From Distichodus sexfasciatus (Eukaryota > Chordata > Actinopteri > Characiformes > Distichodontidae), in NCBI GenBank assembly GCA_032718565.1, contig JAVGVS010000165.1:217569-281568 (forward strand): a stretch of DNA of 64,000 bases, read 5' to 3'. The notes beneath the pieces were generated by a model. The model saw only the letters and a program-made list of their open reading frames with translations. It was not told the origin of the DNA and did not search any database. Below, piece by piece: positions 38,854-51,500 of this stretch; the first letter of the stretch is position 1, and each line of letters starts with the position of its first letter. A program made the position numbers and the translations under genes.

Positions 38854-41578
38854 ACTCCTTCCTCCCATCCCGCTCCTTCATGTCTCTAGACTGCCATCTC
38901 CATTTTACAAGCCACTCAGACATAACTGGAGGGAGTAGAGACTGAGGGCAGCGTGCCTTGCCTGAGCGAGCGGTTGTGTGTTTTCTGTGTGTGTGTGTGT
39001 GTGTGTGTGTGACCAGAGTGTCGTCCACAGGAAGGGCAGCTTGATTGTCGGCTCATCAAAGGAAGTCTCTCATGCCGCTCTATCTGGAGCAACATGGCTG
39101 GCTGCCTCATAGAGGTCGAGAATTAAACCTCCCTTCTGTGCCTTGGCATGCCTCTTGCTCACCACACACCTACCTATGCACACCACCTTGTAGCAGGCTT
39201 CCAGTAAAGTTTCAAGCAGGGTGGGGTTTGAGAGAAGACGAGTTTAAACAGAAACAAACGCTCAAAACACTCCGTGGCCTCGCACTCAGGTCTAGACTAT
39301 GGAACGCCAACAGTGCCACTTTTTGCCAGTATTTTTATGCAAGTGACGGTGAAAGCCATGTTTTTTGAATGCCACTTTATTTGCTAAAACCGCCGTTTTT
39401 CGCATCGTAAAATGTCTGTAAAAGGCGGCGCTTTTTACAGCTAACTCTAACAAAAGATTGCCTTTAATGCAAATTGTGGCACCTTTGGCGTTCCGTAGAC
39501 CTGAGCGCCAGGCCAAGTGTTTTTCGAGCGGGCGTGGAGGCAGAGACTTGCCCAAAGTTTCACTGCTTGCTCAGAATGAGGGCACAAATCTAACGCCAGA
39601 GGACTGCTGCAAATCCTCATCCAAACCATGAACTAATTTTGCTGTAAAAACAGGGTATTTTGCCACACCGCGAAATAAACGGAGCCACTTCCGTGGTCTA
39701 GTGGTTTGGATTCCCGCCTCTGGACCTCCAACCGTCGCTACCGTCAGCGGGACCATGAGTAAGACGCTTAAGCCCAGGTCGCTCCAGGGAGACGGTCCCT
39801 GAAGTCAGAAGCGGAAGTGGCTCTGAGATGAAGAGAGTCCGCTAAATGCCGTAAACGTAAAAGCGTCCAGAAAACGTTAGACCATACAAGTTTCCAGCAC
39901 AGCAAGGTAGTAAAGAAGTTTAGGATTCGTTCGAGACAACTCTAAAATAGATCAGGGGTATTCAACCGGTGGTCCGCAGCCTCCTGGTGGGTTAATAAAT
40001 TTTGAGCATCACTGATATTAAGTAACTACAAAGGTGCTCTATGTGCCGTTTGCTCGGGACTCGCCGCTTCATTTAACGTCCCGCCCATAACGGTCTCTGA
40101 TTGGCTATATGTCACACAAGTAGCAGCCAGTGCGCTAAACCTTATGTCTATTACTTTGGCCAGCGAGTTTCAGCTTCAAGCTTGAATGTCTGTAAATTCA
40201 ACATTACAACAAAGATTTACGTTCAAATGTCGGTTCCAATCGCTAATGCCATATTTTAAATTAACTAGCAATAATCGGTATCGATATCAGTCCTGAAAAA
40301 ACAATATCGATCGACCACTAGAGTTTACTGCAAATATCTAAAAAATAATAGAAAACAAATGAGCATGACCTACATGATCTGAATAAGTAGTCCTAGGAGA
40401 AGAAGCAGGTGAAAGCACCTCTATGATGCCACCGGAGAAAAACAAGGCAGATTCCACAAAACTCACCTCACTTGGCTCATCAGAGGAAAAATTTGGTTAT
40501 AGAAAGACTGCTTTGATTACTTCTGACTTGTGCAACTAAAACCACAGGCCGGCGGGTGGCAGGGAGCTTGGCCAGAGTTAAGTGAAACACCTCTCTTGCC
40601 TTTCACTCGCGTGCGTGCGAGGCCCGGCGGAAAGAAAACGAGGACTGTCTGTCAACGCTAATGTGGAACAGGGGGGTGAAAAACAAAGGCTGAGGCCAGA
40701 CATTTCTCGATATGTTGAAATCCGGGAATCTGGAGCGGCTCCATGGCGTCGAACACGACGCAGCAAAAAAGTTTACTTTCTCCTGGCCAGATAACTTCCC
40801 GCTCCCTTCCTCTGGAAGCGTTGCTCAATTTTGCAGCTGTGACATGAAAGCGGCGAGTAGAAAGACTAGAAGTGAATGGGGAAAGAACGAGGGATGAAAA
40901 AAGCAAGTGTGCGGGTCAAGATGGTGGTCATGAGGTGTTGGGTGATAAGGGCTGATGTCGAAGATCAAGTTTTGTGGCTGTGACGTTAGACTCAGAATAA
41001 AACATACTGAAGTCAAAGGAGAACGACGGAATAAAAAGGATAGAAAAAGACGAGTGCGGGACGTGTGATTGCGATAATGAGGCCGATGGGCTCTTGAATC
41101 ACCTCGAATCTGGCGCTTTTAGAGGTGGAACCAACTGCTCCGACTACACAAGACTAGACCAGACCTAAACTTGAGCTCGAGATCAACCAGGAACTGTCCA
41201 AAGAATCTTTAATACCAGCGTTTTAACCCACCAGAAAGGTGCTAGTCTAATCGCTGCACTCCGGAATTTGTATTTTAAAAAACCACGGGTATGAGACGGG
41301 CTTGACGTGGATGCGTTTCCGATCGATCTGCGTGTCTGACAGCGTCAGGTGCGCCCTTGTTGGCGCTGATCGGTTGAAACAAAGTTTCCCGGCCATGTAA
41401 TTGGCTGCAGCGAGCGTTCTAACGAATTGTAAGACATCCTCTCATTTAATAAGCGCCGCAGAACGGAACTCCGCTCTCTCCTAAAGCGCCACGCGGACCG
41501 TTCCACTTAACCTGCCCTGGGTGCCGATCGCTCTCCCCATATTGCATTACTATCAGACCTGCAAAGACGGCGTTGAAA

Positions 41579-41609
<31 letters not shown>

Positions 41610-44600
41610 TGAGAGAACGTGTGAGTGCACGTGTAAGCAAAGGAGATTAAATTGCTATCACTTCTTAAAGTCAGACTTAGGGCTTGCCCGGCGTGTGTGT
41701 GTGTGTGTGTGTCTCTCACTTTTCAGTGTGTACACGCTTAGCAGAGCAGAACAAATTTAATTCCAATCAGTCTTTTAAGAGCAGCTTTTTAATGTATCTC
41801 CGCAAGCATGTGGGTATACGAGAGAGAAGGAGGGAGGGAGGGAGGGGGATAAGTAGGAATGAGACAAAGGCTGAGAAAAAGAATTAAATAATAGCGAAAG
41901 AGCAGAGAGACAGAAATAGAAAAGAAAGCGAGAAGCGCTGTGGCAGATGTCTGCTGGCCGGCGCCAATTTAATCCCTATCAATCCTCTCCGATTCTCTCT
42001 TTGTTCCTCTTTTAAGCGCGATTCTCTCTCTTCTTCTTCTTCTTCTCTCCCACCGTCGGATTGGCTTGCCCCCGACAGAAGTCTGTCTCCTCGCGGAAAC
42101 GAGGACGCGCTTGCACTTCAAGCGCCGGGGAAAAGAAAAAAGAAATTTAGCGGAGATGGTGCTCGGCGTTAAACTTTGGCGGATCTGACGCCAATCAAGC
42201 CAGAGGAAACACACCTGAAAAAAAAGTTCTGCTTGAAGGTGGGGGAAAAAAGCCTGGCAGTTCAGCATCCTAAACAACTAGTCTGCCGTCCGCTCGCTCA
42301 GGTAGGCTGTTCGCTAAACTCGCTCTGTGCCACGCTCGACTCTGGTTTACTCCTCGACTCTGCCTCTCAACATAGCGCTCGACTCGGCCTTCCTGCTCGC
42401 GCCCGGCTCTTCCTTTCGCGCTCGCGCCCGGCTGTTCCTTTCACGCTCGCGCCCGGCTGTTCCTTTCACGCTCGTGCTCGACTCTGCCTTCACGCACGCG
42501 CTCGACTCTACCTTCACTCTCAGGGCGCGCCTGCGCTGGGTTTTTAATCATTGCTTCTAAAATGAGAAACCTTCCGTCACGTCGCGTCACGTCGCTAATT
42601 TGCTGAGGATTTTTAAACAACTACCTAAACAGTCTTTGCTTATATTGGGTGTAAAAGATAACATTTTAAATCTTTTGAAATGGATCCTTCAACCATGTCA
42701 CGAGCATCTTAATAAGTGAATAAACTAAAACGTAAAACTTTAGTATACTGTAATTTGGACTTTTTATCTTGAAAACCTTTAAGAAATGTTATTTGGTGAT
42801 GGCTAAAGATAAATATTGCTATGAATGTGAAAATCTTTTGTTTATTTTTGTAGTTCTGGGGGAAAATAAATCATTAAAAGGAGTGTTTCACGGTCTCGTG
42901 CCATGAGATCTTGCGAGATTAAAGTCGACAAGCTGTGCCGTGAAGTAATATGACGAACTTTCATGTTTGAAAGTTGCGAAAATATTCAGGAGCCATGAAT
43001 CAACCTTTAGGACACATTACATCAAGTCATCCTACTAAACCGCTGACTTGCTGGTCAGCAGCCTTCTGACCCATATTTGTTGCATTCGTTTCTTGCTTTT
43101 TTTCTTTTTTTACCAAGTCAGCTTTTTCTACCGGTGTATTATTCCCGAGACGAGGGGCCATGTCGCCTAGATAGGCCTAGCCCTTAGAACGAAGGGATTT
43201 CTGATGTGGACTTTGCGTCGAGGGAAAGACGGTTATTTCTGGAGAGCTTTGCAAATATTTCGAGCGCAAAGATGAAAACACGGCTGCAGGTGTGGGGAAG
43301 GAAGACTACAACCAGGGAAGAGCAAATCTAGGGGTAGGGATAAGACGGGGAACTGGGATTGGGCCTTAAAAGTGAACAGAAAGACTGATAAGCGAAGCGA
43401 GCGACTCACGAAACCCAGCCTGTTATGCGTTGTTGCGGTCGGCGAGTGGCGGACCGCGTGGTAGTTGTTCCAGGCGGTAGAAACGGGTTATCGCGGGGGG
43501 TTATGGTCGGCCCGGCGACATCCTTGCTGGTAGGAGTTGGGGAAGACGATGCTGACGTGCGTCTCGCGGCTCTTCTCGGTGCTGTACATGTAGTCGATCT
43601 TGTTGCCCGAGGCCTCGTTGTCGTCGTCCTCGTGAGTAACTCGCCTGCGGTAAACACGCCGCCGCAGATCATGAAGGCGTTGGAGGCCGAGCGCTTGTCG
43701 TAGCTGGTGTCCCACGAGCCCTCGATGCGCAGCGTGTAGGAGTTGAGCTGGCTGACCACGATGCGGCCGTTGTTCTGCTCGGTGGCGTAGATCACCCACA
43801 GGCCATTCTCGTCCACCGCCAGGTCAATGTCAGACTTGCCGCCCCAGCGGTAGGGCGAGGTGTCGTGGTAGTTGGCGTTGGCGATGATGGCCTCGCCGCT
43901 CTTGATGCGCGTGCGCAGGTCGAACTTGACGATGTTGCGCGTGCGCTCCTTGTTGAAGAACAGCGCGCCGTCGTACCTGCAAGCCGATGCCGTCCACAGC
44001 GGTGAAAGGGCAGCCTTAGGTGGTGGTGGGCGGCCGACCTAAAGTCCTCCTTGCTGGGTACTCGGTCAGCGTATCGGTCTTGTCTACGGCGTCCGCGGCA
44101 TCGCCAGTAGTCTTGTTGGACCCGATTACTGTGAGGTCCCTTACACCACAGCGCCCGACTGGTAGTCCGACTCGAACAGGTGCTTTCGCTCTGGTAGGCA
44201 TATAGAGCGCCAGACACAGGAAGACTGGTGAGGGAACAATGAGACAAAAAGAGTCAAAAATTTGTTTACACTTTATTGATAGCCGTGCACAGATGATGGA
44301 GTTCCCCAAGCTCTGTGTGATAAATTGTAGGGATGGATGGAGGAGGTGGGGAGTAAAAAGAAAGAAAAGAAGAAAAGAAAGAAAGAAAAAAGAAAAGAAA
44401 GAAAGAAAAGAAAAAAGAAAGAAAAGAAGAAAAGGACGGATGAAGAGGGTAGGGAGTGAAACGAAGAAAAGAAAAAGAAAGAAAAGAAAGAAAAGAAAGA
44501 AAGAAAAAGAAAAAGAAAAGAAGAAAAAGAAAGGATGGAAGAGTTAAGGAACAACAACAGAAAGAAATGAATGAAGAAAAAGAAAGATGGATGGATGGAG

Positions 44601-44618
44601 AGAGTGAGGGGTGAAACA

Positions 44619-44667
<49 letters not shown>

Positions 44668-45128
44668 AAATTTGAAAGAAAATTTGAAAGAAAAAGAAAG
44701 GAAAGAAAGAAAAAAGAAGGATGGAGGGAGTTAGGGAACAACAGCAGAAAGAAATGAATGAAGAAAGAAAGAAAGATGGATGTAGGGAGTGAAAAAGAAG
44801 AAAGAAAGAAAGAAAGAAAAAGGAACAAAGAAAGAAAAAGGAACAAAGAAAATTGAAAGACAGGACAGAAAGAAAAAAGAAGGATGGAGAAAAGTAGGGA
44901 ACGACAGAAGAAAGAAATGAATGAAGAAAAAAAGAAAGATGGATGGATGAAGGGAGGTAGGGAGTGAAACAGAAGAAAGAAAGACAGAAAGAAAAAAAGA
45001 AAATTTGAAAGAAAAAGAAAGGAAAGAAAAAAGAAAGATGGAGAGAGTTAGGAAACGACAGAAGAAAAAAATTATGAAGAAAGAAAGAAAGATGGATGGA
45101 TGGAGGGAGGAAAGTAAGGAGTGAAACA

Positions 45129-45193
<65 letters not shown>

Positions 45194-46977
45194 AAAAGGA
45201 AGCAAGAAAATTGAAAGACAGGACAAAGAAAAAAGAAGGATGGAGAGAGGTGGGGAACGACAGAAGAAAGAAATGAATGAAGAAAGAAAAAAGAAAGAGG
45301 GATGGAGAGAGGTAGGGAACGATCTCAGGATAGGGAATGATGAAGCAGGGTCTCAGGGGTGCGACCTCCAGGTTCGATCCAGTGTGCTAGTGTGTGTTAA
45401 TCGTCGCATACTACTTAGTATGCTAATACCCAGATTGGAACACGGCCACTAAGGGCTCTGACTAAAGATATCAATGGAAGAGAAAGGCAAAGGCCAGGAG
45501 AAACGCAGTTATGTGTTTAATCTCCTCTGATGACTAAGGCCTCTATATATAGTTCAGGACTCCGCCAGCGTCTCCGAGGAGAATCGGCCGAACCCACTTC
45601 CGGAAACTGCCGGAAAAGAATTCCACCGGTGGGTTGAAACAACCCCGTGGAATCGCCACAGTGTTGTTTCTGCCGCATGAAAGGCGAAGGACAAGTGCAG
45701 AGCTACACTGTTAATCGGGCGTAATCTGGGAGGCTGGGAAGACGCTAAAAACTCGAACGAGCACCGAGCGTCCAAACGGACAACTTAATTCAAGGCCGAT
45801 GAGAATCCAAGACTCAGATTTGGAGCAACGGGACTGTTTAAAGTGGGACTGAAAAATCTTAGACCATAAATATGCAAATCAGATACCCGCGCTCGCCTAT
45901 TTTAGTGTCGCGCCCGTCGCTGAACGTCACAAACACTAACAGATGCTCAAGCCCAAGTGTGTGTGACCAACTGAAATAGAGCAAAGGTAGGAAAGAGGTA
46001 GGAAATGACAGAAGAAGGAAAGAAGGATGAATGGAAGGATGGATGGATGGATGGATGGATGGATAGATGGAGGTAGGGAGTGAAACAGAAGAAAGAAGGA
46101 AAGAAATAGGAAGAAAGAAAAAGTGAAAGAAAAAGACGGGTGGAGAGAGGTAGGAAATGACAGAAGAAGGAAAGAAGGAAGGGTGGATGGATGGATGGAG
46201 GTAGGGAGTGAAACTGAAGAAAGAAGGGAAGAAGGAAGACTTGTAACCAGCGGTCATCCACATGGGAAGAGCTGCATTAGTGAAAAGCAATCTTTAAGCT
46301 GGTCTAACTCTTTAAAGTTTTTAAACCCAGTTTTGTTCTCGTTTGGTTCCTGAGTGTTGTATAAAGCGGGCATTTAGGGTCACTGCTTTTTTCAGCAAAG
46401 GTCACAAGGTCACGTTAAAAGCAGCATCTGATTTCTGTAAACACACTAAAGCAGGGCGGACCTTATGAGGACATCTGCGCTGAAGGCCATTCCCCAATAC
46501 ATTTATACCCTCAGAGTGTGTGTGTGTGTGTGTGACTGACATATTTCCCACACTCAGTTCTCCATCTGATTTACGACGGCATTCCGGGAAACTGCTCACA
46601 CACACACACACAAGCTGTCTGAGAAAAACAGAGCAGAAATCACAAACACACACACACACACACAGAGGAGCGGTCACGTGGCGGTAGGGAATGCCTGCCA
46701 CGGCACGGTACTTCCGTTCTCAGATTGAGCCCCGTCACACCTCAACCGTAGAAAGAAGGAAAGAGATAGAGAGAAGGGTTGACGTGAGGGTAGAGAGTGA
46801 AGCAGAAGAAAGAGAGGGAGACAGAAAGAAAGACAGAACGAGGGAAAGAAAAAGAGAGGGGGGAAGGGTTGAGGGTGAGGATAGGGAGTGAAACAGAAGA
46901 GAGACAGAAAGAAACAGAGAGAGTGAGAGAGAGAGAGAGAGAAAAAGTGTTAAGGTTGAAAGAAGGGTATAAAACAG

Positions 46978-47042
<65 letters not shown>

Positions 47043-48286
47043 AAAGTGTTAAGGTTGAAAGAAGGGAATAAAACTGAAAGAAAGAGAGAAAGACGGGGGG
47101 GGGAGAAGTGTTGAGGTTGAAAGTAGGGAATGAAATGGAAGAAAGACAGAAAGAGAGAGAGAGAGAGACAGGGGGAAGTATTGAGGATAAGGCTAGGGAA
47201 CGGCTGTTCTGGCTTGCCACACTTCCGTTCCCAGATTGAGGTGCGTTTCCCGTTATTGTCCCGCACGCCGCCGTTTTGGATGGGTCTGTTTTCGGCCTCT
47301 TAGCGCGGTGGCTTTTGATGAACGAGGTGGGGAAGATGTAACTCATGTTTTATATGGGAATGGGAAGGCAGATTTGCGGCGAGGTCAGGGCCAATTCTGT
47401 CAACAGGAAAAGTTATTGCATTCGTTACGCGGGACGGCTGGAAGCGCGACGCCTTTTCATATTGCTGCGAGATCTCATATAGGGCTGGCGTGCGTCTCTT
47501 CTCTCCTGCCCCGAACGGCTTTAATGCGGCCAGGACACCGTTTTATTAATGTCTGCCGAGTTGATTCGGCCTAATGTTTAATAAAGAAAACACAAACGGA
47601 GGAGAGCAGCTTTCCAGCTGGAACTTCACGCCAATACTGGCGATTAGGCCTCACCTCTTATTCACCACGCACTGCTGGCCATGTGCTACATTGGCTCATT
47701 ATTACCTAAATGCTGCCGACTGCCAATCAAAAAGTGCCACGCCGCGATTGGCTGGCGGCGCTCCGGCCTCATTTGGGAGGAATTATGACGGAAAAACAGC
47801 AATTTCACAGTCTGATTCGGAAGCCGGCTCGAGTGTTTGTTCAAAACAAGGCGAAGTGTGATCACGGTGTTACAAATGTAAAAATGAAGAACTGAAGGAC
47901 AAATGAAAGCCTGAGGAAGAATGAGGGTCGAAGGAAAGGAGGTAGCTGGTCAACAATAAGAAAGAAAGATGAAGAAAGAAAGGAAGAACGAAAGAAGGAT
48001 GGAGAGAGACAGGGAGTAACAAAGACAGTAACGTAAAAGAAAGAAAGAAAGAAGGACGGATAGAGAGAGAGGGGAAGGGAACAACAGAGACAAAAAGAAA
48101 GAAAGATGGATGGATGGACGGATGAAAAGAGGTAGGGAGTCAAACAGAAGACTGAGAAATACAAAATGATGGAGAAAGAAAGAATGAAAGATAGAAGGAT
48201 GGAGAGAGAGGGGTAGGGAGCTACATAGAAAGAGAAAAAAAAAGACAAAGACATTTGGATGGATTAACAGGACAGAAAGATGGAGT

Positions 48287-48323
<37 letters not shown>

Positions 48324-48531
48324 TGAACAGAAGGACGGAAGGAAGAAAGAAGTGGGGAGTAACAAAGAGAGTAACATAAGGCAGGAAGGAAGAAAGAAAG
48401 AAACAAAGATGGAGAGAGATGGGGTAGGGAACAACCTAAACAAAAAGAAAGAAAGATGGATGGATGGACGGATGGGAAGAGGTAGGAAGTCAAACAGAAG
48501 ACTGAAAGAAAGACATACAAAATGATGATGG

Positions 48532-48582
<51 letters not shown>

Positions 48583-51500
48583 ATAATTGGGGAGTAACAA
48601 AGAAAGTAACATAAGGAAGAAAGTGAGTAACAGAGAAAGAAAGAAAAAAGAAAGAAAGACATTTGGATGAATTAACAGAAGAATAGAGAGACAGAGTCAG
48701 AAAGACAGAGAGAGAGAGAGAGAGGGAGAGAGAGAGAGAGATAGAGAGAGGGGCATTGAAATAGAAGAAAGAGAGTCCGATAAAGGAGTGGGAGAAGGCG
48801 GCTTGGGAGTGGTGGAGGTGAGGGTGAGTTGCGGGTGAGTTGACTGTTGATGTGGGATCAGGTTTCACCTGCTGATTCCTCATATAAACCATTACGGGCT
48901 ACTGATCCCCAATCAGCCCTTAGTATCAAATAACACACAAGCAGGCAGATGGTGAATTAGCCACTTAAACTGCATTACAGTAATGGACCTACCTCTCTGC
49001 TCCACTTCTGCGTCCACGTTCACATCGGCGGAGGGAAGGAGGGAAGGAGAGAGGGAGGGAGGGATGAGGAGCGAGGGAGAGAAAGACAGAGAAACCACAG
49101 ATTAATGATTCCACAGCAAATCAATTCCATATGTACATTATTGTGCAATGCATCTTATCTGGATCTCCTGAAACGAGGCTAAACTCCTCTTCATTTATTA
49201 TCTGCACTTTAGTTTTTTTTTCTTTATGAACTGCACCGGCTTCGTTTCTGAAATCTGATACACCGCATCCGAGCCGAGACACACAAACCCATTAGATCAA
49301 CCAAGGAATGAATTGATGCATAAAAGAGGTGGAAAAGGAAAAGTGAACCTTTGTGATTCTTTTTTTTTTTCCCCGCAGAATCTGACCTGATGCTTCAATG
49401 GCTTTTTGGAGGCCAACGTTAAGGAATTCAGCACTTATGAGCAAGCGTTCATAAGGACGGGAACATAGACATTTTGGAGGATGAGTTTGGAGGTTGTAAT
49501 AACAACCAAAATTCTGTGTTACAATTTAAATCAAGTGCACCTTGACTTGACTCCATGTAGCTGATCTGGATTACCTGAAATGACTCCATGTAGGCAGATC
49601 TGAATCACTTGAATCCATGTAGGCAGATCTGAATCACTTGACTTGACTCAGTGGTACAGAACAGGATCACTTGACTCCATATAACAGTTCTAGATCACAG
49701 ATCTGAATCACTTGACTTGACTCCTTATAACAGTTCTAGGTCACTTGACTCCATGTAGCAGATCTGAATCACTTGACTTGACTCCATATAACAGTTCTAG
49801 ATCACTCGACACCATGTAGCAGATCTGAATCACTTGACTTGACTCCATATAACAGTTCTAGGTCACTTGACTCCATGTAGCAGATCTGAATCACTTGACT
49901 TGACTCCAACAGTTCTAAATCACTTGACTCCATGTAGGCAGATCTGAATCACTTGACTTGACTCCATATAACAGTTATAGATCACTTGACTCCATGTAGC
50001 AGATCTGAATCACTTGACCTGACTCCGACAGTTCTAGATCACTTGACTCCATGTAGGCAGATCTGAATCACTTGACTCCATGTAGCAAATCTGAATCACT
50101 TCACTTGACTCAATATTACAAATCTGACTCACTTGACTCCATGTAGCAGATCTGAATCACTTGACTCCATGTAACAGGTTTAGATCACTTGACTCCATGT
50201 AGGCAGATCTGAATCACTTGACTCCATGTAGCAGGTCTGAAGAATCTTAGATGTACAACTAAGTGTGTCTTATAAATGCCTTATGAATGTCTTAGAAATG
50301 CATCGAATTCCAAACAAACTGAAAACAAGTCTAGGTGCATTTTAAACAACAAGGAAGGAAGCAAGAAAGTAAGAAAGTGTCCTTTCGAAAGTAAGGCAAT
50401 TTCTTTACGTGTAGCATTTTCCCAAAGTTAGATGCCCTATTGTGTGTGTGTGTGTGTGATAGAGATAGAGAATGTACAATTAACTTCTTCACTATGAAAT
50501 ATGCATGAGGGGGAGCCGTTAATGCCTCACTCAATAAATAATCCCCTTGCAGGAAAGTGTATCTGCATGTGTGTGTGTTTGCTGGAAATCTGACTTACAA
50601 GCAATTATTAGCCCACAGACACACATTCAGACTCATGCATTCACACACCATACCAAGTCAAATTTCAGCCAACCAATTAAAATCAATACCAGCTTGTTGA
50701 CAGAAAATCGAAACAAGTCACACTTCGAATCTGAATCACTTGACTCCATGTAACAGATCTGAATCACTTGACTCCATGTAACAGATTTGAATCACTTGAC
50801 TTGACTCCATGAAACAGATCTGAATCATCTGGCCTGACTCCATGTAGCAGATCTGAATCATTTGATATGACTCCATGGAGCAGATCTGGATTACTTAACT
50901 TAATGCAACAGATCTGAATCGCTTGACTTGGCTCCATGAAACAGATCTGAATCATTTGCCCTGACTTCATGTAGCAGATCTGAATCATTTGACTCCATGT
51001 AGCAGATCTGAATTACTTCACTTCATGTGGCAGATCTGAATCACTTTACTTGACTCCATGAAGTAGATCTGAATCACTTGACTTGACTCCATGAAACAGA
51101 TCTGAATCATTTGACCTGACTCCATGTAGCAGGTCTGAATCATTTGACTCCATGTAGCAGATCTGAATCATTTGATATGACTCCATGGAGCAGATATGAA
51201 TTACTTGACGTCATGTAGCAGATCTGAATCATTTGATTTGACTCCATGTAGCAGATCTGAATCACTTTACTTGAGTCCATGTAGAAGATCTGAATCACTT
51301 GAAGGCAAAGTTAACAGAAAGTTAAGCTAAAATGAGAAGAAGAGTTACGAAGCAATCAGTGTTCACTAGCAATCAAAAAACTTATTCCCAACGCACGATT
51401 CCCTTTTCGGCTTCTAGTCGCTGACGTGGCCATATCCAAGCCCTACTTAGGGCCCGACATGAAAGTGCACTTGGGCAAGTGGCCGGATGAAGCCGTAAAC

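Larger units (their letters stand above)
34672..43409 (-). other. adgrl3: adgrl3 intron between olfactomedin and linker exons (8.7 kb)
   Basis: Purine tract (34750-35195), GT runs (35224-35240, 35833-35860), pyrimidine tracts (35938-36135, 36728-37800, 37940-38880), GT run (38985-39011), foldback element (39285-39505), SINE (39690-39865), element remnants (about 39950-40325), and a CTCGCGCCCGGCTGTTCC repeat (42340-42525). Remaining stretches (35250-35830, 36140-36720, 40330-41570, 42560-43400) show no recognised feature. A short linker exon expected from mammalian ADGRL3 was looked for and not found. Confidence 0.7.
44225..48992 (-). other. adgrl3: adgrl3 intron between microexon and olfactomedin exon
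   Basis: Purine tract (44340-45320), GGAT/AAAG patches (45985-46240), GT and AC runs (46516-46533, 46597-46612, 46646-46663), purine tracts (46745-47180 and 47905-48785), a non-repetitive block (47200-47800). The stretches 45330-45980 and 46240-46500 show nothing clear, apart from a B-box-like GGTTCGATCC near 45372. Confidence 0.75.

Noticed and set aside
37935..38945. 336-codon plus-strand frame (Ser/Leu/Pro-rich)
   Set aside because: Lies wholly in a CTCT/CCCT tract; composition explains the lack of stops.
39690..39740. Possible tRNA gene (TGGTCTAGTGGTTTGGA head)
   Set aside because: Continues into a SINE body and tail; no complete cloverleaf.
44273..45226. 317-codon minus-strand frame
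   Set aside because: Antisense of the AAAG repeat; low complexity.
50764..50988. Minus-strand frame with repeated [16 protein letters not shown] peptide
   Set aside because: Translation of the 33-bp minisatellite.
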